Source: Acidimicrobiaceae bacterium (GTDB lineage: Bacteria; Actinomycetota; Acidimicrobiia; Acidimicrobiales; RAAP-2). Taken from it: a stretch of DNA of 40,980 nucleotides. The DNA is taken from NCBI GenBank assembly GCA_003161255.1, contig PMOQ01000034.1, positions 68,018 to 108,997 on the forward strand, written 5' to 3'. The position numbers and the translations under genes were made by a program. Position 1 is the first letter of the stretch; the number at the start of each line of letters is the position of its first letter. Shown here piece by piece: positions 24,014 through 31,280 of this stretch. Under the pieces are notes generated by a model. It saw only the letters and a list, made by a program, of their open reading frames with translations, was not told the origin of the DNA and did no database searches.

Positions 24014-24408
24014 TGGCGGTCACCCGGGTCGGCCTCGTCTACGGGGTCGGTGCGCTGCGCGCCGCCTCCCGCGGCGACCGGATCTTCTGGGCCGTGCACA
24101 GGGCGGCGCTCGCCCATGGGATCGTGCCCGTCGTGCCGGTGTCGGTCATCGCCGAGGGGTTCCGGACCGAGGCCCGCAGCGACCTGATCCAGGACATGCT
24201 CGACGGCTCCGAGATCGAGGTGATGGACGCCGAAGGGGCCCGGAGGGTCGGGGAGCTGGCCGTGAAGGCGTCGACGTCCGACCTGGTTGCGGCGTGCGTC
24301 GCCGAGACGGCCGCCCGGAGGAACTGCGCCGTCGTCGCGTCTCGCCAGAACGCTCTGACGGCGGCATCGGGGCTCCTCGGCCACAAGCTGGTCCTGCACG
24401 CGGTCTGA
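24013..24408 (+). CDS. VapC-like PIN-domain protein with degenerate active site
   Basis: A 131-aa protein aligned by eye with actinobacterial VapC RNases. The fold pattern is kept: GDRIFWAVHRAALAHG, VPVVPVSVIAEGFR, TSDLVAACVAETAARR and VVASRQNALTAASG. Of four metal-binding acids, the Glu (VIAEGF) and the third-position Asp (TSDLV) remain. The first Asp, normally in a VLDAGAL-type strand, is Gly here (LVYGVGAL), and the last, normally in VVTSDPDD, is Arg (VVASRQNA). The protein is therefore probably not an active RNase, although it may still bind VapB. The ATG overlaps the vapB stop. The alignment is from memory and has not been computed. Confidence 0.78.
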   Translation: MAVTRVGLVYGVGALRAASRGDRIFWAVHRAALAHGIVPVVPVSVIAEGFRTEARSDLIQDMLDGSEIEVMDAEGARRVGELAVKASTSDLVAACVAETAARRNCAVVASRQNALTAASGLLGHKLVLHAV

Positions 24409-24454
24409 GCCCGGGTCGCCGGCCCGTCCGTCCGTTCTCTGGCGGGCTCGGCCC

Positions 24455-24637
24455 TTATTGGGGTTCGGCCAGCTTGCGCAGGCGGCGCAACGCGCCCGAG
24501 AGCGAGCGCTCGACGCCGAACAGCTCGGTGGCCGTCTCGTCCTCGGCGGCCTCGGCGGCTTCTGCGAGCGCGCTGACGCGGCGGGTCAGCTCGTCGAGGG
24601 TCGTGGCGAGGGAGCCGATTTCCGCGTTGGTGGCCAT
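24455..24637 (-). CDS. Small coiled-coil hypothetical protein
   Basis: A 60-aa protein I do not recognise. It is alanine/leucine/glutamate-rich with heptad-like spacing (IGSLATTLDELTRRVSALAE), suggesting one coiled-coil helix, and ends basic (SLSGALRRLRKLAEPQ). It begins 48 nt after the stop of the adenylate cyclase gene on the same strand, so it may be its downstream partner. A CATCAT hexamer 5 nt upstream is a poor promoter candidate. Coding status is inferred from codon bias and position; it is convergent with the VapC-like gene. Confidence 0.55.
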   Translation of the reverse strand: MATNAEIGSLATTLDELTRRVSALAEAAEAAEDETATELFGVERSLSGALRRLRKLAEPQ

Positions 24638-24685
24638 GCCCGATGATGGCTCAGCCGACGCGTCCGCGTCGGGCGCCCGGCATGC

Positions 24686-25813
24686 TCACGCGGTGCGAGA
24701 ACGGGGGCCGCTGACCGCGAAGGCCCGGACATCGTGGTCCACCCCACGCAGCTGCTGGGGATCGAGCTCTCGGAGTTCCCAGCGATCCTCGGGCAGTCGG
24801 GAGACCGCTTCTTCGGTGGCGACCAGCTCACCGGGAGCAGCGACCTTCACGAGCCGCGACACCACGTTGACCAGCGGGCCGAAGTAGTCGCCCTCCCGCG
24901 GTGTCACCGGCCCGAAGCCCACGGCCGCCCGTGCCGGTGGGAGAACCGGGTCGTCGGCCGCCATCTGGCATATCTCAGCGCCGATCCGACAGGCATCGTC
25001 GACCGAAGGGGCGGCGAAGAACGCCTCGTCGCCGATCATCTTCACGACCCGCCCGCCGGACAGCACCGTGGCCGACCACGCCGCGGACTCGAAGCGGGAG
25101 AGGGCCAGGCTCTGGTCCCGCAGGCTCAGGGTCTCGGCCCACGCGGTCGACCCGACCAGGTCGACGAAGCCCAGCGCGACCACCTCGCTCGGCCCGTCGC
25201 CCTCCTCGGGCGCCTCCCAGCCCCGCGCGAGCGCGGCCCGGTGCGTGGCCCGGTCGAACTGGGCCAACAACACCCGGGACAAGACCTCGGGGATGGCCGT
25301 GAAGGCCATGACGGCGCGCTCCGATATGTGGGCTCGGGCCAACTCGTCGAACCCCTCGCGCTCGGTGCCCGGACCCAGCTCGGCGTAGAAGAGGGCCACC
25401 GCGGCCTCGGCGATGGTGGTGGCGGCCCCGCCGAGCACCCGGGTGAAGGCCAGGATCGCGTCCTCGCCCATGAGGGAGACCCCCTGGAGGAACGTCGCGA
25501 TCAACGCGTCGAGTCCCTCGGGCAGCCGACTGTCGGGGCCCGCGGCCAAGCCAGCCGCCAGCAGCACCCGCTCGACCAATTCGACCGGGACGCCGCATCG
25601 GGCGGCCAACTCCTCGACCGACAGGGTCGGCCGGTGGGTGGCCAAGACCAGGTCGCCGGCGACCGCGGGAAGGGTGGTGAGGCGGTCGCCCTCCACCAGC
25701 TGCGCGAGGGTCGCGCCGCGGGCGCTCAGGTACTCGAGGAGGGCCAGGCGCTCGGCCGCGTTCGGGGCGTCCGGGTCGTAGATGCCGGCAGCCTCCCAGG
25801 CATCCGTGTCCAC
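24686..25813 (-). CDS. Class III adenylate cyclase with N-terminal regulatory domain
   Basis: A 375-aa soluble protein. Residues about 1-190 form the helical N-terminal domain common in actinobacterial cyclases (GIYDPDAPNAAERLALLEYL, LSVEELAARCGVP). The C-terminal catalytic domain has both metal-binding Asp residues, in FVDLVGSTAWAE and MIGDEAFFAA, the substrate-contacting Lys before the second (VVKMIGD), Asp in GDYFGPLVN, and the transition-state Asn/Arg in NVVSRL, so it should make cAMP. The layout resembles mycobacterial Rv1264-like enzymes, whose N-terminal domain is regulatory. The GTG at 25813 is chosen as the first start before the conserved DTDAWEAAGIYDPD; the frame remains open upstream. 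Confidence 0.88.
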   Translation of the reverse strand: MDTDAWEAAGIYDPDAPNAAERLALLEYLSARGATLAQLVEGDRLTTLPAVAGDLVLATHRPTLSVEELAARCGVPVELVERVLLAAGLAAGPDSRLPEGLDALIATFLQGVSLMGEDAILAFTRVLGGAATTIAEAAVALFYAELGPGTEREGFDELARAHISERAVMAFTAIPEVLSRVLLAQFDRATHRAALARGWEAPEEGDGPSEVVALGFVDLVGSTAWAETLSLRDQSLALSRFESAAWSATVLSGGRVVKMIGDEAFFAAPSVDDACRIGAEICQMAADDPVLPPARAAVGFGPVTPREGDYFGPLVNVVSRLVKVAAPGELVATEEAVSRLPEDRWELRELDPQQLRGVDHDVRAFAVSGPRSRTA

Positions 25814-25945
25814 CGGGTCATCGTTCCACGACGCCAACCGGCCCGCCGGGGACGCGCGGCGAGGCGGCCCGCCCCGGGCGAAGGACCCCGTTAAGGCTCC
25901 CGGCCATGGCCGACCGACCGGTGGACCCCGCCGAGGAGCACGCGG

Positions 25946-26308
25946 GTGCCGAGCGAGGACGTGGCCGAGTACGGGGACCCGTCGCGCCGCACCTACCTGG
26001 CCGCCGAACGGACGCTGCTCGCGTGGTGGCGGACGGCGTTCGCGGCCGTCGCGGTGGCGCTCGCGGTCGGCCGGATCCTGCCCGGCATCGACCACCTCCC
26101 GAAGGTGCCCTTCGCGATCTTAGGGGCCGGCTGGGCCCTGCTCGCGGCGGGGTTCATCGTCTTTGGGACGCAGCGACAACGCCGGGGGCACCGGGCGATC
26201 CGGGCCGGCTCGTTCCAACATCTGGACCAGCGGGTCACGACGATCCTCGCCGCGCACATGCTGGTGTTGACCATCGTGACGGCGGCCGCGCTGTTCTCGG
26301 AAGCGTGA
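25946..26308 (+). CDS. DUF202 family membrane protein
   Basis: A 120-aa protein with three hydrophobic helices (about 31-48, 56-74, 94-115) and the DUF202 signature RTYLAAERTLLAWWRTAFAAVAVALAVG. Function is unknown; a eukaryotic relative, Vtc1, belongs to the same broad family and polyphosphate metabolism is present in this genome (ppk1), but linkage is only speculative. GTG at 25946 is preferred: GAGGAG lies 7 nt upstream. An ATG at 25906 is in a different frame. Divergent from the cyclase gene across 132 nt and followed by the his operon after 47 nt. Confidence 0.85.
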   Translation: MPSEDVAEYGDPSRRTYLAAERTLLAWWRTAFAAVAVALAVGRILPGIDHLPKVPFAILGAGWALLAAGFIVFGTQRQRRGHRAIRAGSFQHLDQRVTTILAAHMLVLTIVTAAALFSEA

Positions 26309-26340
26309 CGCCGGGCCGGGAAACCCCGCAAACGCCCAGG

Positions 26341-26346
26341 TAGCAT
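26341..26346 (+). promoter_or_regulatory. Putative -10 box (TAGCAT) of the his operon
   Basis: TAGCAT ends 9 nt before the hisD ATG. No leader peptide, histidine-codon run or attenuator-like structure lies between them, so regulation by his attenuation is not supported. Confidence 0.45.
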
Positions 26347-26355
26347 CGAGAAGTT

Positions 26356-27636
26356 ATGCCCCTCGCCCGTCTCGACGTCCGCGGTCTCGGAGACCGGCTC
26401 GAGGAGGTGCTGCCGCGGCCCGAAACGGTCGACGCCGATGTCCGCGAGGCGGTGTCGGCGATCATCGCCGAGGTGCGCCGGGGCGGTGACGCCGGTCTTG
26501 TGGCCCTGACGTCCCGCTTCGACCAGGTGGAGATCGCCTCGATAGCGGTGAGCTCCGACGAGATCGAGGCCGCACTGGCCCGGGTCCCCGACGAGCTGCG
26601 CGAGGCCCTCGAGGTGGCCCACCGTCGCATCGTCGCCTACCACCGCCGGGACACCGACGATCCCCACGACTTCTTCACCGAGGGGGTGCGGGTCACCGAG
26701 CTGGTGCGGCCGGTGCGGCGGGCCGGGTGTTACGCACCGGGCGGGCGGGCCCGCTATCCCTCGACCGTGCTGATGTGCGCGGCGCCGGCCCGGGTGGCCG
26801 GTGTCGAAGAGGTCGTGCTCTGCGTCCCGCCAGCCCCGGACGGCAACGTCGACGACGCGTCCTTGGCCGCGGCGGCCATCGCGGGGGTCGACGAGGTCTA
26901 CCGGGTCGGGGGGGCCCAGGCCATCGCGGCCATGGCGTACGGGACCGAGTCGATCCGGCGGGTCGACGTGATCGTCGGCCCCGGGAACCGCTACGTGGCC
27001 GAGGCGATGCGCCAGGTCTCCGGCGTCGTCGGGATCCCGGCGGCCTTCGCCGGGCCCTCCGAGGTGGTGGTCGTGGCCGGCCCCGACACGCCGACCGAGC
27101 TGGCCGCCATCGACCTGGCCGTGCAGGCCGAGCACGGACCCGGGGGACTGTCGTGGCTCGTCACGTGGTCGCAGCACAAGCTGGACGAGGTCGACGCGGC
27201 GCTCGACCGGATCGTTGCCGCGTCGCCGCGGCGGGCCGAGCTCGAGGCCACGCTGACGTCGGGGGGCTACGCGTGCCTGGTCGAGGGGCCCGAGGAGGCC
27301 ATCGCGGTCGCAAACGTCGTCGCGCCCGAGCACCTGGAGCTCTTGATCGACGACGCACGCCGGCTGCTGCCGTTCGTCGAGGCGGCCGGCGCGGTGTTCC
27401 TCGGGCCGTGGTCGCCGGCCAGCCTGGGCGACTACGTGGCCGGACCCAACCACGTCCTGCCGACGAACCGCTCGGCTCGTTTCGCCTCCGCGTTGTCGGC
27501 TCGCGACTTCCGCCGCCACATCCACGCGGTCGAGGCCGACCGGGACGCGATCGAACTGTTGGGCCCCCACGTGATCGCGCTGGCCCGGACGGAGGGTCTG
27601 GCCGCGCACGCCGATTCGATCGAGGCCCGGCGGTGA
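26356..27636 (+). CDS. hisD: Histidinol dehydrogenase
   Basis: A 426-aa zinc enzyme that oxidises L-histidinol to histidine, the last two steps of the pathway. Family motifs: GGDAGLVALTSRFD, RPVRRAGCYAPGGRARYPS, GGAQAIAAMAYGT, VDVIVGPGNRYVAEA, GPSEVVVVAG, AEHGPGG with the metal-binding His, NVVAPEHLEL, and NHVLPTNRSARFASALS. Complete length. First gene of an operon with 4-nt overlaps to hisC, hisB and hisH. The GC fraction is very high (80% in bases 27361-27420 by hand count). Confidence 0.96.
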   Translation: MPLARLDVRGLGDRLEEVLPRPETVDADVREAVSAIIAEVRRGGDAGLVALTSRFDQVEIASIAVSSDEIEAALARVPDELREALEVAHRRIVAYHRRDTDDPHDFFTEGVRVTELVRPVRRAGCYAPGGRARYPSTVLMCAAPARVAGVEEVVLCVPPAPDGNVDDASLAAAAIAGVDEVYRVGGAQAIAAMAYGTESIRRVDVIVGPGNRYVAEAMRQVSGVVGIPAAFAGPSEVVVVAGPDTPTELAAIDLAVQAEHGPGGLSWLVTWSQHKLDEVDAALDRIVAASPRRAELEATLTSGGYACLVEGPEEAIAVANVVAPEHLELLIDDARRLLPFVEAAGAVFLGPWSPASLGDYVAGPNHVLPTNRSARFASALSARDFRRHIHAVEADRDAIELLGPHVIALARTEGLAAHADSIEARR

Positions 27637-28703
27637 GCCCGCTCGTTCCGAAGCGCGACGACCTCGCATCCCTCGACGGCTACCACTCTCCCCAGGTGCC
27701 CGCGGAGGTCCGCCTCAACACCAACGAGTCGCCGTTGGCGCCGCCCGCGGCGTGGCCCGACGCCTTCGCGTCCGAGATCGCGAGGGTCGACGCCAACCGG
27801 TATCCCGACCGCGACGCGGTCGCGCTGCGCTCCGCGCTCGCCGAGCTCCATGGCGTCGACCCGGCCGAGGTGTTCTGCGCGAACGGCTCCAACGAGGTGT
27901 TGCAGTGCCTGCTCCTCGCGTTCGGTGGCCCCGGCCGGGTGGTCGCGACCTTCGAGCCGACCTACGCGCTCCACGCGTTCATCGCCCGGCTGACCGGGAC
28001 CCCGGTCGTGAGCGGGAGCCGGAACGAGCGCTTCGAGGTCGAGCTCGACGTCGTGCGGGCGCTGATGGCCGACCACCGGCCGGTGATCACGTTCCTGTGC
28101 TCGCCCAACAACCCGACCGGCAACGCCGACCCGATCGAGCTGACCGAGCACGTCATCGCCGAGGCGCCGGGCCTGGTCGTCGTCGACGAGGCCTACGGGC
28201 AGTTCGCGCCGGCGTCGGCCACCAGGTTCCGCGACCGACCGGGCGCGGAGGGCCTGGTCGTGGTCCGGACGTTCTCCAAGACCTGGGCGCTGGCGGCGGC
28301 CCGGCTCGGCTACCTGCTCGCCGACCCGGCGGTCGTCGAGGCGTGCCAGGCCGTGGCCCTCCCGTACCATTTGTCCGCGTACACCCAGGCGGCCGGGCTG
28401 GCCGCGCTGGAGTTCGGGGCCGAGATGGAGGAGCGGGTGGCGCTGGTGAGCGAAGAACGGGGCCGGGTGGCTGCCGCCCTCGGCGAGCTGGCCGTCGAGA
28501 CCTGGCCGTCGGATGCCAACTTCATCCTGTTCCGCCCGTTGACCCACCCGGCCCCGGCCGTCTGGCAGGGCCTGGTCGACCGGTCGATCCTGATCCGGGA
28601 CGTCTCGGGACGCCCCGAGCTGGCCGACTGCCTCCGGGTCACCATCGGCACCACGGCCGAGAACGACCGGTTCCTGTGCGCGCTCGAGGAGTGTCTGCGA
28701 TGA
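27633..28703 (+). CDS. hisC: Histidinol-phosphate aminotransferase
   Basis: A 356-aa pyridoxal-phosphate aminotransferase converting imidazole-acetol phosphate to histidinol phosphate. Fold-type I motifs: RLNTNESPLAPP, ANGSNEVLQCLL, SPNNPTGNADP, VVDEAYGQF, and the PLP-binding K216 in RTFSKTWALAAARLGY; SDANFILFRP and LRVTIGTTAEND complete it. The GTG overlaps the hisD stop as GTGA. Its stop overlaps the ATG of hisB. Confidence 0.95.
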   Translation: MSPLVPKRDDLASLDGYHSPQVPAEVRLNTNESPLAPPAAWPDAFASEIARVDANRYPDRDAVALRSALAELHGVDPAEVFCANGSNEVLQCLLLAFGGPGRVVATFEPTYALHAFIARLTGTPVVSGSRNERFEVELDVVRALMADHRPVITFLCSPNNPTGNADPIELTEHVIAEAPGLVVVDEAYGQFAPASATRFRDRPGAEGLVVVRTFSKTWALAAARLGYLLADPAVVEACQAVALPYHLSAYTQAAGLAALEFGAEMEERVALVSEERGRVAAALGELAVETWPSDANFILFRPLTHPAPAVWQGLVDRSILIRDVSGRPELADCLRVTIGTTAENDRFLCALEECLR

Positions 28704-29299
28704 GCGATCCCCGTCAAGCAACGGTCACCAGATCGACCAAGGAGACCACCGTCACGGTGACCCTGGTGGTCGACGGGACCGGCCAGGTGGCGGTGTCGAC
28801 CGGCCTGCCGTTCTTCAACCACATGCTCGAGCAGCTCGGCCGGCACGGCGGTTTCGACCTGGCCGTCGACGCCAGGGGCGACCTCGAGGTCGACGCGCAC
28901 CACAGCGTGGAGGATGTCGGGATCGTGATCGGCCAGGCGTTGGCCGAGGCGCTCGGGCCCAAGGTCGGCGTCCGCCGGTTCGCCTCGGCGCTCATCCCCC
29001 TCGACGAGGCGCTGGTCGAGGTGGCCGTCGACCTGTCCGGCCGGCCCTTCCTCGCCTACGCGGTCCCGTTCGCGCCGGACACGCCCGGGCTCGGCTCGCC
29101 GCCGTTCGACCCCCAGCTGGCCGAGGAGTTCTGGCGCGCCTTTTCGACCGCGGCCGGGATCACCATGCACGTCGGCCTGCGTCAGGGCCGCAACACCCAT
29201 CACGTGCTCGAGGCGTCGTTCAAGGGGGTCGCACGGGCGTTGCGCGACGCCGCACGGGTGGAGGGAGGCGGCATCCCCTCGACCAAGGGCTCCTTGTGA
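28700..29299 (+). CDS. hisB: Imidazoleglycerol-phosphate dehydratase
   Basis: A 199-aa manganese enzyme, monofunctional (no phosphatase domain). Motifs: RSTKETTVTVTL, GLPFFNHMLEQLGRHGGFDL, DAHHSVEDVGIVIGQAL with the metal-binding histidines, VDLSGRPFL, and GRNTHHVLEASFKGVARAL, ending in the family's PSTKGSL. The usual FFDHM is FFNHM here; the metal ligand His is kept. The ATG overlaps the hisC stop (ATGA) and the stop overlaps the GTG of hisH. Confidence 0.95.
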   Translation: MSDPRQATVTRSTKETTVTVTLVVDGTGQVAVSTGLPFFNHMLEQLGRHGGFDLAVDARGDLEVDAHHSVEDVGIVIGQALAEALGPKVGVRRFASALIPLDEALVEVAVDLSGRPFLAYAVPFAPDTPGLGSPPFDPQLAEEFWRAFSTAAGITMHVGLRQGRNTHHVLEASFKGVARALRDAARVEGGGIPSTKGSL

Positions 29300-29937
29300 G
29301 CGCAGGGACGATCGCCGTCCTCGACTACGGCATCGGCAACCTGGCCTCGGCGCAGCGCGCCCTCGTCCACCTGGGCGCCGACGCGCGGCTGGTCCAGGAG
29401 GCGGGCGACGCCGATGGTGCGGCGGGCGTGGTGCTCCCGGGTGTGGGCGCGTTCGGCCGGTGCGCCGAGGCGCTCGCGGAAAGCGGCCTCGACAAGGTGG
29501 CGCGCCACGCGTTGGACAACGGGGTCCCGTTCCTCGGCATCTGCGTCGGTTTCCAACTTCTCTACGAGGGCTCCGAGGAGAACCCCGGCACCGCGGGCCT
29601 CGGTGCCATTCCCGGCACCGTCGGGAGGTTGCCGGCGGGGGAGAAGTGTCCCCAGATCCAGTGGAACCCGCTCCGCGCCGTGGGTGCTCGACCGTCGGGG
29701 ATCCTGGCCGGGCTGCCCGCGGACCCGTGGATGTACTTCGTGCATTCCTTCGTCCCGCCGATCGGACCCGACACGGTGGCCACCTGTGACTACGGCGGCG
29801 ACATCAATGCGGCCATCGAGCGCGACCACATCTGGGGGACCCAGTTCCACCCGGAGAAGTCGGGCACCCTCGGCCTCGCCGTGCTGGCCAACTTCGTCGA
29901 GCGGACCGGCTCGCGCCGCGTTGGCGATGGCCGCTGA
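29296..29937 (+). CDS. hisH: Imidazole glycerol phosphate synthase, glutamine amidotransferase subunit
   Basis: A 213-aa class I glutaminase that delivers ammonia to HisF. The nucleophile is C83 in FLGICVGFQLL and the His-Glu pair is H185 and E187 in TQFHPEKSG. VLDYGIGNLASAQRAL and VVLPGVGAFG complete the fold. The usual GICVGMQ is GICVGFQ. GTG overlaps the hisB stop. It is the last gene before the compositional break; its partner hisF lies 6 kb downstream. Confidence 0.95.
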   Translation: MSAGTIAVLDYGIGNLASAQRALVHLGADARLVQEAGDADGAAGVVLPGVGAFGRCAEALAESGLDKVARHALDNGVPFLGICVGFQLLYEGSEENPGTAGLGAIPGTVGRLPAGEKCPQIQWNPLRAVGARPSGILAGLPADPWMYFVHSFVPPIGPDTVATCDYGGDINAAIERDHIWGTQFHPEKSGTLGLAVLANFVERTGSRRVGDGR

Positions 29938-29959
29938 TGGAGCGCTGTCGATCCGGAAC

Positions 29960-30011
29960 TTGTCTAGGTTTACTCGAACCTTTCTGACTGTCTTTTGAAC
30001 TGCCTGGACAA
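29960..30011. repeat. Imperfect inverted repeat and small hairpin after hisH
   Basis: TTGTCTAGG (29960-29968) pairs with CCTGGACAA (30003-30011), 8 of 9 bases complementary across 34 nt. Inside lies AGGTT-6 nt-AACCT (29966-29981) followed by TTCTGACTGTCTTTT, which could terminate the truncated his operon. It marks the left edge of the island. Confidence 0.4.
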
Positions 30012-30016
30012 AACGT

Positions 30017-30418
30017 CTATGGCTCGCCCGCCCCACCGTCGCACACACAGAACTCGTTTCCTTCGGGATCGTCCATGACGATCCATCGACTCCCATGTTC
30101 GGCCTCAACGCCTTTGCCAGTGCGCCTGCCGCCCAGCTGTTCGAGCCGGCCGGCGAGACTTTCGATATCCGCCACCTCGATATCCATATGCATCCGGTTC
30201 TTGGCGGTCTTTTTCTCATCGACTCGTTGAAGTAGCAACTTCGGCCCTGGTCGGGCATCGGGCACGAGAACGACGTAGTTCCCGACTGACCCGAGCGACA
30301 CGTAGTCCAGTGCCGCCGCCCAGAACGGCGCCAGTGCCTTAGGGTCGTGGCAGTCGAGCACTAGGCCAAGTCCCGGTTTCACAGCCATAGAGTCGCCCGT
30401 CACCATCTTGCAACTCAC
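30017..30418 (-). CDS. VOC-superfamily (glyoxalase-like) protein
   Basis: A 133-aa protein with one glyoxalase/bleomycin-resistance-like fold: GLGLVLDCHDPKALAPFWAAALDY, PKLLLQRVDEKKTAKNRMHMDI and IVMDDPEGNEFCVCD. The substrate is unknown. GTG at 30418 overlaps the methyltransferase stop as GTGA, supporting coupled translation; an ATG at 30388 (MAVKPGLGLVL) is an equally domain-compatible start. It shares the KNRxHMDI and DPEGNEFCV segments with the VOC protein at 36721-37182, beyond hisF. Confidence 0.85.
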   Translation of the reverse strand: MSCKMVTGDSMAVKPGLGLVLDCHDPKALAPFWAAALDYVSLGSVGNYVVLVPDARPGPKLLLQRVDEKKTAKNRMHMDIEVADIESLAGRLEQLGGRRTGKGVEAEHGSRWIVMDDPEGNEFCVCDGGAGEP

Positions 30419-31044
30419 CGAGCCCTGGCGGCGATCCAGGTGAACCGCTGTGTCGCTCCCGCTGGAGTGACATGTTCTTCTCGTCGCTCGTCGACTACCT
30501 CGAAACCGACACCCAAGACCTTGGCCAACTGGGTGGAGGAGTAACGAGCGACCGGCAGACCCGAACAGAACTCAGGCCCATCCGAAGCGAACGTGGCCAT
30601 AATGACACCGCCGCCTGGAAGGAGGGCCGATCGAAGCACTTCGAGATAGAGCTCCTGGTCACTCTCTTGGACGAGGAAATGGAACACCGCTCGGTCGTGC
30701 CACAGTTCGAATCGACGCTGTGGGCTCCATGCCAGGAGATCCTCATGCAGCAAGGACACCGGGGCGCTGCCCAGGCGTTGACCCACCGTCTCCAAAGCCA
30801 GCTTTGAGACGTCGAGCACCGATAGGTCGCGAAAACCACGCGCAACCAGCGCGTCGACGAACAACGAGGCGCCGCCACCGATGTCGATAACTGCTGCATC
30901 TTCGGAAACTTTGAGCAGCTCGACCAGCTCGATGGAGATTTTCGGCGTGGGCTGATACCAGCTGACACCGGTGGAGCCACGACCCTCATAGGCGGCGTCC
31001 CAGTGCTGCATCCGATCAGCCCCGGGTGTGGAGGACTCTTCCAT
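30415..31044 (-). CDS. Class I SAM-dependent methyltransferase
   Basis: A 209-aa methyltransferase. It begins MQHWDAAYEGRGSTGVSWYQ (at residue 12), followed by the SAM-binding VIDIGGGASLFVDALVARGF, then LLAWSPQRRFELWHDRAVFHFL and GGGVIMATFASDGPEFCSGLPV. This family is widespread and its substrate unknown. ATG at 31044 has TAATCT 6 nt upstream, suggesting a leaderless message; it is followed by the VOC gene with a 4-nt overlap. Confidence 0.87.
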   Translation of the reverse strand: MEESSTPGADRMQHWDAAYEGRGSTGVSWYQPTPKISIELVELLKVSEDAAVIDIGGGASLFVDALVARGFRDLSVLDVSKLALETVGQRLGSAPVSLLHEDLLAWSPQRRFELWHDRAVFHFLVQESDQELYLEVLRSALLPGGGVIMATFASDGPEFCSGLPVARYSSTQLAKVLGVGFEVVDERREEHVTPAGATQRFTWIAARAR

Positions 31045-31050
31045 GCTCGA

Positions 31051-31056
31051 AGATTA
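31051..31056 (-). promoter_or_regulatory. Putative -10 box (TAATCT) of the methyltransferase gene
   Basis: On the minus strand TAATCT is followed by 6 nt and the ATG at 31044. No matching -35. The 236-nt stretch up to the cation transporter gene stop (31045-31280) shows nothing else I can support. Confidence 0.45.
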
Positions 31057-31280
31057 CAGACGCTTCAAGTCGGTTTGATGGCGACACGCTGGTACACGTA
31101 GTTCCACGGTTTGAGCCCCTTTGGGCACTTGAGCCAATCACTATTCAGCACAGACATTTCGAGGCCTACAGCGCGAGTGGACGAGGATTCGGGCACAGGT
31201 GTCGCCCACCGACCCGAGGTGCCTTCGGGGGTGATTCGTCATCGACGATTCCTCCGAGATGCCGCAGCGGGTATCTACGG

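Noticed and set aside
25906-25945. ATG at 25906 with AAGGCT 7 nt upstream as the start of the DUF202 gene
   Set aside because: It is in another frame from the DUF202 domain; the GTG at 25946 with GAGGAG upstream reads directly into the domain. A short untranslated or overlapping frame remains possible.
26309-26355. Histidine attenuation before hisD
   Set aside because: No leader peptide with histidine codons and no alternating hairpins; only a -10 box near the start.
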